Of a stretch of 64,000 nucleotides of DNA, positions 1-8,836 are shown one piece after another. Every line of letters begins with the position of its first letter. Positions within the stretch are counted from its first letter, which is position 1. The translations under genes were made by a program, and so were the position numbers. The notes under the pieces are model-generated. The model had not been told where the DNA came from, did no database searches, and saw only the letters and a list, made by a program, of their open reading frames with translations. Source of the stretch: Autumnicola psychrophila (GTDB lineage: Bacteria; Bacteroidota; Bacteroidia; Flavobacteriales; Flavobacteriaceae); NCBI RefSeq assembly GCF_031846645.1, contig NZ_JAVRHN010000009.1, positions 1 through 64,000 of the forward strand, in the 5' to 3' direction.

Positions 1-1
1 A

Positions 2-610
2 CTGGGAAAATTAAAAGTACTGTTCAGCATTAGGGCACGCTATGTAAAAATTGCTACGCAGTTAAAAAATGGGCTCAAAGCATGTGAAATATTACACAAA
101 ACAACGCCTATTAAAAAGGAACTGGAAGAACAGAAGAAACTAATTGATATCTTGGATAAAAAAATAGCTGCCATTGAACAGAGAATGTTCAGTGAAATCC
201 AGACAGAGTCCAAGCTGCTAAAAACTTTCAGCAAAATAACCCAGGTTGTAGGTGTGGGGCCTATAACAGCGCTTAAGTGCATCATAGAGACAGATAACTT
301 TACCAGTTTTAGCGATCCCAGAAAGTTCAACTGTCACTGTGGCCTGGCACCATTTCCATACAGATCCGGGAGCAGTATTCGAGGGAGAACAAAAACCAGC
401 AAACTGAGGGATAAAGAATTAAAAGCGATTCTATTTAAAGCTGCTGGATCAGCAATACAGCACGATCATCAGTTGAAAGCGTACTATAAAAGGAAAATCA
501 GCGAAGGCAAAAATAAACTTTCTGTCCTGAATGCTGTGGCTAATAAAATCGTGTTGAGGATATTTGCCGTGGCGAAAAGGGAAGAACCCTTCGTGAAATT
601 ATCCGCTTAA
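2..610 (+). CDS. IS110-family transposase, 3' part (5' end outside window)
   Basis: The frame is open from the first complete codon at base 2, so the start lies upstream of the window; an internal ATG at 152 is not the real start. The visible ~200 residues hold a coiled, Lys/Glu-rich linker and then the C-terminal Transposase_20 (IS116/IS110/IS902) domain. Its landmarks are VVGVGPITA (helix-hairpin-helix-like), the LAPFPYRSGSS segment carrying the conserved serine region, and the KAAGSAIQHD and YYKRK blocks. In this family the N-terminal RuvC-like DEDD domain cooperates with the C-terminal serine; the DEDD half is not visible here. It recombines DNA without terminal inverted repeats, guided by a structured RNA from the element's non-coding end. 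Whether the copy is active cannot be judged from this part. Confidence 0.9.
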   Translation: MGKLKVLFSIRARYVKIATQLKNGLKACEILHKTTPIKKELEEQKKLIDILDKKIAAIEQRMFSEIQTESKLLKTFSKITQVVGVGPITALKCIIETDNFTSFSDPRKFNCHCGLAPFPYRSGSSIRGRTKTSKLRDKELKAILFKAAGSAIQHDHQLKAYYKRKISEGKNKLSVLNAVANKIVLRIFAVAKREEPFVKLSA

Positions 611-815
611 ATATTTGTTTTTATCTTAGAATGCTCAGCCGGACTATAGCGTCTGATTTTTCAGCGAAAATCCTGTTACTATTTTTTCTGCGGAAGAAAA
701 GCTTCAAAGTAAAATTTCTCCGGGGCAAGCCCACGGAGCATTTTAGTGGAACACGTTTTCAAACTTTACAACATTTACTAACGAGACAAGTCTCGGGGTA
801 TTTACCCTTTTAGAA
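611..815 (+). mobile_element. Hairpin-rich non-coding end downstream of the IS110 transposase
   Basis: This stretch holds no convincing gene. It contains three compact inverted repeats in a row: 718-738 (ctccg/cggag enclosing gggc-aa-gccc), 782-795 (cgagac-aa-gtctcg, perfect) and 796-807 (gggta-tt-taccc followed by tttt). IS110 elements have no inverted termini but carry a structured bridge RNA in one non-coding end (upstream of the gene in the IS110 group, downstream in the IS1111 group). The region may therefore be the right end of the element or its bridge RNA, or simply a terminator array. The exact IS boundary cannot be fixed from one copy. Confidence 0.4.
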
Positions 816-816
816 T

Positions 817-860
817 AAAAAAACTCCTGCATCAGATTGACACAGGAGTTTCTTTATAAA
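817..860 (-). terminator. Intrinsic terminator downstream of the GH3 gene
   Basis: A 9-bp perfect stem (821-829 with 843-851, aaactcctg/caggagttt) is followed on the minus strand by ttttattcta. It sits 16-60 bases past the GH3 stop codon and would end the six-gene mannan operon. A weaker T-rich tail on the plus side could make it bidirectional. Confidence 0.8.
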
Positions 861-875
861 AAATAGAACAGGCTG

Positions 876-3182
876 TTATTCTACTAAATTGAAGGAAGCC
901 TGCAGCCCTTCTACAGAACTTCCTCCTACAAGAATCTGGAATTCTCCGGGTTCTACAACATATTCTCCCTGTGCATTATAGAAGCCCCATTCTTTTTCTG
1001 TAAGGGTGAAATTAACAGTTTTGGTTTCGCCTTTGGCAATTTGCACCAGCTCAAAACCTTTCAGTTCTTTTACCGGTCTTATCACGCTGGCATACATGTC
1101 CCTGATGTACAGCTGAACAACCTCTTTTCCGTCATAATCACCAGTATTAGTCACTTCAACGGAGATATTAAGTTCTCCGGAAGTTGGAACTTCCTGCTTA
1201 TCTAACTTAAGATTATCATAACTGAAATCTGTATAGCTTAGTCCATAACCAAAAGGATAAAGCGGGGTGTTTTCCACATCCATGTAATGCGACCAGAATA
1301 CCATTTCGGTTGCTTCAGGTCTTCCGGTATTCCCATGATTGTAGTAGATTGGTGTCTGACCGACATTTCGTGGGAAAGTCATTGGTAATTTTCCGCTGGG
1401 GTTATAATCTCCATAAAGAACCTGGGCCACTGCATTTCCGGTTTCTGTTCCCAAATGCCATGCTTCAACAATTGCCGGAATATTTTCTTCTGCCCACTCT
1501 ATTGCCAAAGGACGACCATTGTTAAGAACAAGAACGATATTTTGGTTTACTTCATAAACTTTTTCCATTAATTCCTGTTGAACTCCCGGAAGATCCAGAT
1601 TTGTACGGCTCCTGCCCTCACCACTCTGGAAACCATGCTCGCCAAGAACCATCACCACAACATCTGCATCCTTTGCTGCCTCCAGAGCTGCATCAAATCC
1701 GCTTTTGTCGGTGGTATTAAACTCGAGTTCGTTAATAAAAGTTACCGTTCCCTTTACCAGTTCTGCTCCTTTTTCGAAAACAAGGTTATTGCCTTCGTAT
1801 TTTTGCATTCCTTCTAAAACGGAAACAGCAGTATTATCATCTGATGCTATTCTCCAGCTTCCTAACGGACTGTTTTTATCATCTGCAAGCGGACCGATAA
1901 GAGCGATATTCTGACCTTTTTTCTTCAGAGGTAAAATATTGTTCTCATTTTTAAGCAGAACTATGGATTTTTTGGCCATATCAAGAACTGCTTCATGATT
2001 CTCCTTACTTCCTATAATATTTTGCTCTCTTTCTTCATCTAAATACCTGTATGGGTCTTCGAACAATCCCAGTTCGAATTTAACACGCAGTATCCTTCTA
2101 ACCGCATCATCAATAAGTGCTTCGTCTACCTGGCCTTCGTTTACAAGTGCAACAAGTTCGTTTACGTAAGAATAGGATTCCATATCCATATCTACGCCTG
2201 CCTGTACCGCTTTTTTGGCAGCCATCTTTTCGTTTTTCACAAAGCCATGAGTAGCCATTTCTTCAATAGAAGCATAATCTGAAATAACAAAACCTTCAAA
2301 ATCCCACTTTTGCTTCAGAATATCTCTTAATAAATATTCGTTTCCGGTAACAGGCACTCCGTTCAATTCATTGAATCCATTCATAAAGGTTTTTACTCCG
2401 GCCTCTTCCGCAGCTTTAAAAGGAGGCAAAACGATGTTGTGTAAAGTAAGCGTCCCAATATCTGCTTTGTTGTATTCCCGTCCTGCTTCAGCAAAACCAT
2501 AGCCGGCAAAATGCTTAGCGGTGGCAGCGATTGTAAGTGGGTGAGACAAATCTTCTCCCTGGAAGCCTTTAACCCTTGCCACGGCAATTTTGCTGCCCAG
2601 GTAGGGATCTTCACCTCCACCTTCCATCACGCGGCCCCAGCGTGCATCCCTGGAAATATCGACCATGGGTGCAAAGGTCCAGTTAATTCCCGAAGCAGCC
2701 GCTTCTGAAGCAGCTACCTCTGCAGATTTCCTGATCGCCTCAAGATCCCAACTTGCAGATTCTGCTAATGGAATAGGGCTTAAGGTTTTATAACCGTGGA
2801 TAACATCGAACCCGATAATGAGCGGAATCCCTAGCCTGGTTTCTTCTACTACAATCTTCTGAACTGCTCTAACCTGCTCCACCCCACGCACGGTTAGCAT
2901 AGAGCCAACCAGACCGCTTCGTAAATGCTCATATTTAAGTTCTGCGCTACCGCCTTCAGGAGCGGGGCCGGTTACTTCCCAAAAGCCATTATATTGGTTC
3001 ATTTGCCCTACTTTTTCTTCCAGGGTCATAAGGTTTAACAATGAATCTACTTTTTGGGTAATGCTGTCAATTTCTAAAGTTTCCATAGATCGATTTAGTC
3101 TTCTGTTGTTACCGCTGAAACTTAACATTGCCATTGCGGTGACAATTATCAGGGAAAAACATGCTGTTTTTTTCATTTTCAT
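876..3182 (-). CDS. bglX: GH3 beta-glucosidase (BglX-like), exported
   Basis: 768 aa, the usual length of BglX-type GH3 enzymes. An N-terminal signal peptide (KMKKTACFSLIIVTAMAML) points to the periplasm. The order is a GH3 TIM barrel (about 40-370) with AKHFAGYG near residue 224 and the nucleophile motif VISDYAS near residue 302. An alpha/beta sandwich (about 400-620) and a C-terminal fibronectin-III-like domain (about 660-755) follow. It removes terminal beta-glucosyl units from oligosaccharides; in this locus the likely substrates are glucomanno-oligosaccharides. It is the last gene of the minus-strand mannan operon, 116 bp after the GH26 gene, so separate transcription is possible. ATG codons at 3182 and 3176 are both possible starts. 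Confidence 0.92.
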   Translation of the reverse strand: MKMKKTACFSLIIVTAMAMLSFSGNNRRLNRSMETLEIDSITQKVDSLLNLMTLEEKVGQMNQYNGFWEVTGPAPEGGSAELKYEHLRSGLVGSMLTVRGVEQVRAVQKIVVEETRLGIPLIIGFDVIHGYKTLSPIPLAESASWDLEAIRKSAEVAASEAAASGINWTFAPMVDISRDARWGRVMEGGGEDPYLGSKIAVARVKGFQGEDLSHPLTIAATAKHFAGYGFAEAGREYNKADIGTLTLHNIVLPPFKAAEEAGVKTFMNGFNELNGVPVTGNEYLLRDILKQKWDFEGFVISDYASIEEMATHGFVKNEKMAAKKAVQAGVDMDMESYSYVNELVALVNEGQVDEALIDDAVRRILRVKFELGLFEDPYRYLDEEREQNIIGSKENHEAVLDMAKKSIVLLKNENNILPLKKKGQNIALIGPLADDKNSPLGSWRIASDDNTAVSVLEGMQKYEGNNLVFEKGAELVKGTVTFINELEFNTTDKSGFDAALEAAKDADVVVMVLGEHGFQSGEGRSRTNLDLPGVQQELMEKVYEVNQNIVLVLNNGRPLAIEWAEENIPAIVEAWHLGTETGNAVAQVLYGDYNPSGKLPMTFPRNVGQTPIYYNHGNTGRPEATEMVFWSHYMDVENTPLYPFGYGLSYTDFSYDNLKLDKQEVPTSGELNISVEVTNTGDYDGKEVVQLYIRDMYASVIRPVKELKGFELVQIAKGETKTVNFTLTEKEWGFYNAQGEYVVEPGEFQILVGGSSVEGLQASFNLVE

Positions 3183-3298
3183 TAATATTTTTAGAGTTAA
3201 TTATTTTTACTGAAGCTATCAGGTGAGCTACCCAGGATTAAGCTATAGCTTCCTATAAAGCATTTTACTTCCAGAGATAACTTCCATTGCATTTTAGC

Positions 3299-4591
3299 TT
3301 AATTGGCCGGCATGTCGTATAATGAAGGAAGGTCCTTCAATAGAAGAGCTTCCTCCGTTTCAACAAATTCCATAAAATCATCTTCCCCTTCTACTCCCGG
3401 AACAGGTACCGTGTAAGAATCGGAATAATTTTGCCAGAACATGATAAAGCCAATGTTCACATCGCCTTCTGTAATGACATTATAAATATTTTTTGAATAA
3501 AAATTAGAAGGCAATGGATTTTGCGCGTCTACAAAATAACCTGTCTCGGTTAATGCTGCCACCTTATTTTTTTCCTTCGCAAGGTCTGAAACCACTTTTA
3601 GTTTCTGGTTAGCTGCTGCCACGCCAGAGCCATTTTGTGAAGAAAGATCTCCGTAATTATCCATACCTAAGATATCTACATATTCATCTCCCGGATATCT
3701 GCTTAAATAGGCACTTTTACTTGTATAACTGTTATCTGGCGCGAAAGCGTACAAAATATTATGTACATCTAACTGATCCCTAAGATAAGTGACGGTAAAT
3801 CTCCAAACCTCCTTAAATTCTGAAGGTGTGGAATAAGGTGCCCCCCACCAGAAAAAATCACCATCAAATTCATGAAAAGGCCTAAAAATCACCGGCACAA
3901 GCGCCCCATCGCTTCCTCGAAGATTTTTCACCACTTCTGCTACTTTTTGTAGCTTTTCCTTATAATATTCATGATTGGCGCCTCCCTCAATTATACTTCT
4001 AAAAGCATTTTCCCTTTGAAAGGCAGTCATTTCACTGGTGTAAAAATCATCCCCTTCATAAGGTTCGCGTAAATGCCACGTAAAAGCATTCACCATGCCT
4101 TTGTCGTAAGCTTCGATAGCGTCCTGAATAATTTGTTGTTCCTGTTGGTAGAACCAGTTACCGGCCTCCGCGTTATTGGAATCATCTGTAATAAACATGA
4201 AATCTGAACCGAGCATCCCGGGATCGCTTCCGGTTAGTTTTTTCATATCAGATTCTCCGGAATCATTATTATAAAAAGCATTAAAAGCATCCTGCTGACC
4301 TATGATAAATTGCGAATCTGAAATCGCCTTTAAATGATAGAACAATGCCACCGTTTCTTCTGTAGCCGAGGCATCTGCCATGTAACCCCTGGTCTCCCCG
4401 GGAGCAAAAGCATAAGTCTGCGGATCCCCCTCTTCGGGTGTTTCTTCCGGAACTTCAGGTTCTGTAGGTTCTTCCGGAACTTCTCCGGGTGTTTCTTCAA
4501 CCGGGTTTGGTTCTTCAAAGCTATCGTCCTCACTACATGCCGTAGTGATTACAAAGACAAATATTAACAATGAGTAACTAAGCTTTTTCAT
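3299..4591 (-). CDS. GH26 beta-mannanase, surface lipoprotein
   Basis: The ATG at 4591 gives a clean lipoprotein signal (MKKLSYSLLIFVFVITTAC) and avoids overlap with the epimerase stop at 4597; an upstream in-frame extension is not credible. After Cys19 comes SEDDSFEE, an acidic surface-export signal, then a Pro/Glu-rich stalk to about residue 60. The GH26 barrel follows, with acid/base Glu in FHEFDG near residue 240, an aromatic FFWWG, and nucleophile Glu in ALTETG near residue 348. GH26 enzymes hydrolyse beta-1,4-mannosidic bonds. The signal and stalk suggest attack on polysaccharide at the cell surface. Fifth gene of the operon; endo versus exo action cannot be told from sequence. Confidence 0.93.
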   Translation of the reverse strand: MKKLSYSLLIFVFVITTACSEDDSFEEPNPVEETPGEVPEEPTEPEVPEETPEEGDPQTYAFAPGETRGYMADASATEETVALFYHLKAISDSQFIIGQQDAFNAFYNNDSGESDMKKLTGSDPGMLGSDFMFITDDSNNAEAGNWFYQQEQQIIQDAIEAYDKGMVNAFTWHLREPYEGDDFYTSEMTAFQRENAFRSIIEGGANHEYYKEKLQKVAEVVKNLRGSDGALVPVIFRPFHEFDGDFFWWGAPYSTPSEFKEVWRFTVTYLRDQLDVHNILYAFAPDNSYTSKSAYLSRYPGDEYVDILGMDNYGDLSSQNGSGVAAANQKLKVVSDLAKEKNKVAALTETGYFVDAQNPLPSNFYSKNIYNVITEGDVNIGFIMFWQNYSDSYTVPVPGVEGEDDFMEFVETEEALLLKDLPSLYDMPAN

Positions 4592-4596
4592 ATTTT

Positions 4597-5784
4597 CTAT
4601 TTTACTAACATCATGCACGCCCTTGAATTGTGATAAGGTGCTTTCCACATTCCTAATTTATCTTCATTTGTGTAAGGTTTATTTTTTTCATTTACCCTAA
4701 AATGCCACTCTCCATTTTCCCTGTCTATAATTTGCGATTTCGTGTACTCCCAGATATCGAATATTGCCTCCTGGAATTTATTTTCTTTAGTTAACCTGAA
4801 AGCAAAATCGAGCCCTACCATCGCCTCTACCTGTGGCCACCAATGCCTGTCGGCATCCAACTTTCCCGATTCCAGATTTTTTTCGTTTAGCACTCCCGAG
4901 CCCATAACGTAACCTTCTTTCAGAAAAGTTTCTGCTACAGCAACAGCCACAGTATTTGCCTTTTCCAGAAGATCGTGATCGTTTAAGGTCTTAATTGCTT
5001 CAATAATAAGCCAAACCGCTTCGATGTCGTGCCCATAGGAAACAATATTGTTTGTTCTGTTCCACTTTACATCGAAAAACAGATGAAAATGCTGAATTTC
5101 TTCAGTATAAAATTTTTCAAGAAAAAGAATTGACAGATTATGTAAAGCTTCCCTAACTTTTTCCTCCTTGGTAATCTGATACAAGGTGGTATAAGCCTCA
5201 AGAATATGAAGATGTGTATTCATGGTTTTAGCGGAATTATCTTCTTTTTTGCTTAGACGCATATCCTCAATTGGTGACCAATCCTGCTGAAAAGCTTCCA
5301 GATATCCATTATTCTCTCTGTCCCTTCCATGCTTTTCTATAAGCTCGAAAAGGGAAACAGCCCATTTTTTCGCCTCCTCTTTCTGAGTTAGTTTATAATA
5401 TTCAGATAAGGCATAAACAGCAAAAGCCTGAGCGTATATTTGCTTCCTAGTATTTACCGCGTTCCCCAGGTAATCCAGCTCCCAAAAGACACCTCCATTT
5501 TTCCTGTCCTGAAAAAATTCCTTCAGATAATCGTAAGCTCTTGTTGCAATTCCAACAGTACTTTTATCCTGCCGGAAATTCCCTGCTGCAGAGAATGTCC
5601 AGAGAAGACGCGTATTTAAAATAATTCCCTTTTTTGCTTCAGGAACAACCTTATTATAAAAATCCCGCCGGCCTATAAAACCACCGTAATCATCATCCTG
5701 ACTAAACGTTTTCCAGTAGTCCAGGATATTGTCCAATTCTGCCGATAATTCATTTTTTAAGATGTTGCGGGAGTTAAACTGCAT
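4597..5784 (-). CDS. AGE-family disaccharide 2-epimerase (mannobiose/cellobiose 2-epimerase)
   Basis: 395 aa, no signal peptide, so cytosolic. It has the (alpha/alpha)6 barrel pattern of the N-acylglucosamine/cellobiose 2-epimerase family. Typical motifs are LNTRLLWTF near the N terminus, NTHLHILEAY, VSYGHDIEA, HWWPQVEA and WKAPYHNSRACM, with the conserved His residues used in deprotonation and reprotonation at C2. It lies one base from the GH130 gene. In characterised mannan pathways this pair converts mannobiose to 4-O-beta-mannosyl-glucose and then phosphorolyses it. That role is inferred from context; cellobiose 2-epimerase activity is also expected for the family. Confidence 0.88.
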   Translation of the reverse strand: MQFNSRNILKNELSAELDNILDYWKTFSQDDDYGGFIGRRDFYNKVVPEAKKGIILNTRLLWTFSAAGNFRQDKSTVGIATRAYDYLKEFFQDRKNGGVFWELDYLGNAVNTRKQIYAQAFAVYALSEYYKLTQKEEAKKWAVSLFELIEKHGRDRENNGYLEAFQQDWSPIEDMRLSKKEDNSAKTMNTHLHILEAYTTLYQITKEEKVREALHNLSILFLEKFYTEEIQHFHLFFDVKWNRTNNIVSYGHDIEAVWLIIEAIKTLNDHDLLEKANTVAVAVAETFLKEGYVMGSGVLNEKNLESGKLDADRHWWPQVEAMVGLDFAFRLTKENKFQEAIFDIWEYTKSQIIDRENGEWHFRVNEKNKPYTNEDKLGMWKAPYHNSRACMMLVK

Positions 5785-5785
5785 T

Positions 5786-6976
5786 TTAAAGCGATTTATT
5801 TTTATCTGCCTGCTGTATAATTTTTTCTACGGAAGCAGCCGAGGTGAAATCATCTTCAGGAGTGTTCTTTACATAATCCAGAAGTTTTTCCACCGAAGAT
5901 ACGGCTACATGCGACCGTGTATCTGAAGATGCATAGTAGATAAAAACCTTACCATCTTCATCTTTTATCCAGCCATTTCCGAAGAGAACATTAGGAACGT
6001 CCCCTACAGTTTCTGTATAATTTGGAGCCATAAAATATCCTGCAGGCTGGTGGATCACCTTAGATATATCATCGAGGGCCGTCATAAAAATATAAAGCGT
6101 ATATCTTAGACCTCCTGCTGTATTGCGCACGCCATGTGCCAGGTGCAGCCAGCCTTCTTTTGTTTTAATAGGTGCCGGCCCCAGACCATTCTTCATCTCA
6201 TATATAGTATGATATACCTTATGATTAATGATTTTTTCGTCTTCCAACACAGGGTTCTTCAGGTCCTTTACATATCCCAGACCAATTCCCCCTCCTTTAC
6301 CCACTTCTATAAATCCATCCTGCGGACGGGTGTAAAGCGCATATTTCCCATCTACAAATTCAGGATGTAAGACAACGTTGCGCTGTTGTCCCGAATTAGA
6401 AATTAAATCGGGCAAACGTTCCCAGTTTACAAGGTCCTTAGTACGGGCAATCCCTGCATTGGCCACCGCCGCAGTAGTATCTTCGGGACGACTTTTATCC
6501 TTTCTTTCTGTACAGAACACTCCATAAATCCAACCATCTTCATGACTCGTAAGCCGCATATCATAAACGTTAGTGTCGGGCTCATCTGTTTGCGGAAGAA
6601 CTACAGGTTTTTCCCAAAACTTAAAATTATCTACACCATTAGGACTTTCTGCAATGGCAAAAAAGGATTTCCTGTCATTCCCTTCCACCCTTACAGCCAG
6701 CACATAACCGTTATTCCATTTCATGGCACCCGGATTAAAGGTGGCGTTAATCCCAATTCGCTCAAGACCCAGCGGATTTGTTTCGAGGTTAAAGTCATAT
6801 CTCCACTCCAGTGGTGCATGTGCCGCAGTAACAACCGGATAGTGATATCGCTCATAAATCCCATTGGAAATTTCCTCCGGGTAATTTTTTCTTTCGATTA
6901 GCTTTTGATGGCTTTCCAATAATTTTTGAAAGCCGGGAAGCTTCTTTATAGTTTTATTTTCATTTTTAAAATCCAT
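5786..6976 (-). CDS. GH130 4-O-beta-D-mannosyl-D-glucose phosphorylase
   Basis: 396 aa, cytosolic, five-bladed beta-propeller family GH130. NPLGLERIGINATFNPGA and the catalytic Asp in VYDMRLT (near residue 139) match subfamily 1 phosphorylases. It uses phosphate to split mannosyl-glucose into mannose-1-phosphate and glucose, conserving the energy of the bond. It sits between the symporter (6 bp gap) and the epimerase that makes its substrate (1 bp gap), so the three are almost surely co-translated. A GH130_2 enzyme acting on manno-oligosaccharides is the alternative, but the pairing with an epimerase argues for subfamily 1. Confidence 0.92.
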   Translation of the reverse strand: MDFKNENKTIKKLPGFQKLLESHQKLIERKNYPEEISNGIYERYHYPVVTAAHAPLEWRYDFNLETNPLGLERIGINATFNPGAMKWNNGYVLAVRVEGNDRKSFFAIAESPNGVDNFKFWEKPVVLPQTDEPDTNVYDMRLTSHEDGWIYGVFCTERKDKSRPEDTTAAVANAGIARTKDLVNWERLPDLISNSGQQRNVVLHPEFVDGKYALYTRPQDGFIEVGKGGGIGLGYVKDLKNPVLEDEKIINHKVYHTIYEMKNGLGPAPIKTKEGWLHLAHGVRNTAGGLRYTLYIFMTALDDISKVIHQPAGYFMAPNYTETVGDVPNVLFGNGWIKDEDGKVFIYYASSDTRSHVAVSSVEKLLDYVKNTPEDDFTSAASVEKIIQQADKNKSL

Positions 6977-6982
6977 ACTTCC

Positions 6983-8824
6983 TTAATTTTTCCTGGTAAT
7001 ATTTGGTTCGGTTTTAATTTTATCCCACCAGTTTTTCTTTAGAATAACTACACTGATGATGAGGATTACAAATGAGATTATAAGAGGTACATTTTCTCTT
7101 AGAATTATATAAAACGGGATTACAACTAGAAGGGTTTGAGCCACAGTACCTATAAGTACATTAAACATATCTCTCCCAAAGCCCTTATTTTCTTCAAATT
7201 CGGGATCTTCTTGTTTTACTTTTTCTTTTATAGGCTTCCAGAAGCCCCACGGCCTTGTTCTTTTATAAAATTCCATAAGTGTATGCTCGTCTGTTGGCCC
7301 GGCAGTATACGTTCCTATTACACTACCCGCAATGGAAATCAACAAAATCACCGGGAAATAATAAAGATCCAGCGTATCTGTAAAAATCGGAAAGATCATG
7401 GCTGGTATAATACCGGATAACATTCCCCAGAAGTAACCCTCACCGTTAAACCTCCACCAGTGCCATTTTAATACGTTAGATACCACGTAACTTCCATATA
7501 ATGCTGAAACGATCCACTGCAGTATGGAATTTACATCTTGAACAAAAAACCCAAGGATAATACTTATAATAACCACTACGATGCCACTGCTATAATTCAT
7601 TATCTTAACCCTGGAGGACGAAGCCTGAGGATTTTTATATTTTAAATAGATATCATTTACAAGGTAAGCCTGGGCAGCGTTTAAAGTCCCTGCAAAAGTA
7701 GACATGAATGCAGCCAACAGACCCGCCAGAAGCAGACCCAGTAATCCTACCGGTACAAATTGCTCTATGGATGCAGGAAGAACTTTTTCAAAATCCAAAA
7801 GCCCTGCAGTTGTAAGATCCAATCTATCATAGAAGAGAACTGCCAAAATTGAGAAGCCACCTACCATTAAATACCTTGTAGGCATAAGGGCAAAAATTGA
7901 AAAGGCACTCATCTTTGCAGCTTCAAGAGGAGATTTAGTAGAAAGTATTTTCTGCATATCATAATTAGGTGCCGGCCCTGCGATGCTAGCCAATATTCCT
8001 TTAAAAACCATGAGCATAAAAAAGATTCCGAAGAGTGAATATCCATCAGAAACAATTTTTGTATTCACTTCATCAATAATTCCGCTCCAATCCAGGTTCA
8101 GTTCCCAGTTAAAAAATGGATTAAGCCAGCCATCGGGAACATTAAGCGTGTTCTCCCCTACCGCGAGCCATGCAATCACGGCGATAGCAATAGAAGAAAC
8201 GGTCATTATTGAATATTGAAGCAGGTCTGTCCATACAATACCAGACATGCCACCCAATACAGAATAAAATACAGCAAATAATGTAAAAATAGTGCCATAA
8301 AAGTGTGGTATGTAAGCGGGTGGTATATCAAAAGGAATGTATGCAGAAACTATTTCCCAAGGAATAAAGATTTCTACAAATTTCCCCAGTCCGATAAATC
8401 CATACGCGAGGAAACCGAGACAACTAAGTATAGCAAAAACTACTATTATGGCGTGAGAACGTCTCCCTCCTTTCCCACTACTAAAGCGAAAGAGGATCCA
8501 TTCGGCACCTGTGGTCACATTGGATCGTCTAAGCCAGGCCGACAAATACACCATAAGAAAAACCTGGTTAAAGACAGGCCAGAGCCATGGGATCCATATA
8601 CTTTTAAAGCCATAGACAAAGGTTAAGGTAACCAGCCACATCGTACCTGAAATATCAAACATACCGGAAGCATTAGAAAGCCCAAGCATGTACCAGGGAA
8701 GACTTTTACCCCCCAGCAAATAATCATCCTTACTTTTTTGAGCCTTTTTTCGTAATGCCAGTCCTATTAAAATAGTTCCTACGAGATATGCCAGGATTAT
8801 GGCAATGTCTAAACCTTGTAGCAT
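6983..8824 (-). CDS. Sodium:solute symporter (SSS family), probable mannobiose/disaccharide importer
   Basis: 613 aa with about 14-15 hydrophobic segments starting at residue 6. It has the family hallmarks LGLSNASGMFDISGTMW in TM2 and LLAGLLAAFMSTFAGTLNAAQAYLVNDIY near residue 375-400. An additional hydrophobic pair lies at the C terminus (about 550-600). SSS carriers couple Na+ to sugar uptake across the inner membrane. The position between GH26 and the GH130/epimerase pair suggests import of the disaccharide these cytosolic enzymes use. The exact sugar is inferred from context only. Confidence 0.9.
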   Translation of the reverse strand: MLQGLDIAIILAYLVGTILIGLALRKKAQKSKDDYLLGGKSLPWYMLGLSNASGMFDISGTMWLVTLTFVYGFKSIWIPWLWPVFNQVFLMVYLSAWLRRSNVTTGAEWILFRFSSGKGGRRSHAIIVVFAILSCLGFLAYGFIGLGKFVEIFIPWEIVSAYIPFDIPPAYIPHFYGTIFTLFAVFYSVLGGMSGIVWTDLLQYSIMTVSSIAIAVIAWLAVGENTLNVPDGWLNPFFNWELNLDWSGIIDEVNTKIVSDGYSLFGIFFMLMVFKGILASIAGPAPNYDMQKILSTKSPLEAAKMSAFSIFALMPTRYLMVGGFSILAVLFYDRLDLTTAGLLDFEKVLPASIEQFVPVGLLGLLLAGLLAAFMSTFAGTLNAAQAYLVNDIYLKYKNPQASSSRVKIMNYSSGIVVVIISIILGFFVQDVNSILQWIVSALYGSYVVSNVLKWHWWRFNGEGYFWGMLSGIIPAMIFPIFTDTLDLYYFPVILLISIAGSVIGTYTAGPTDEHTLMEFYKRTRPWGFWKPIKEKVKQEDPEFEENKGFGRDMFNVLIGTVAQTLLVVIPFYIILRENVPLIISFVILIISVVILKKNWWDKIKTEPNITRKN

Positions 8825-8836
8825 TAATGCCTTTTT

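Noticed and set aside
631..813. 60-codon plus-strand frame after the IS110 transposase
   Set aside because: No protein-like pattern; the stretch is dominated by hairpins.
3240..3251. 12-bp palindrome aagctatagctt between GH26 and GH3
   Set aside because: AT-rich palindromes of this length are common by chance, and no T-run or promoter lies at a useful distance.
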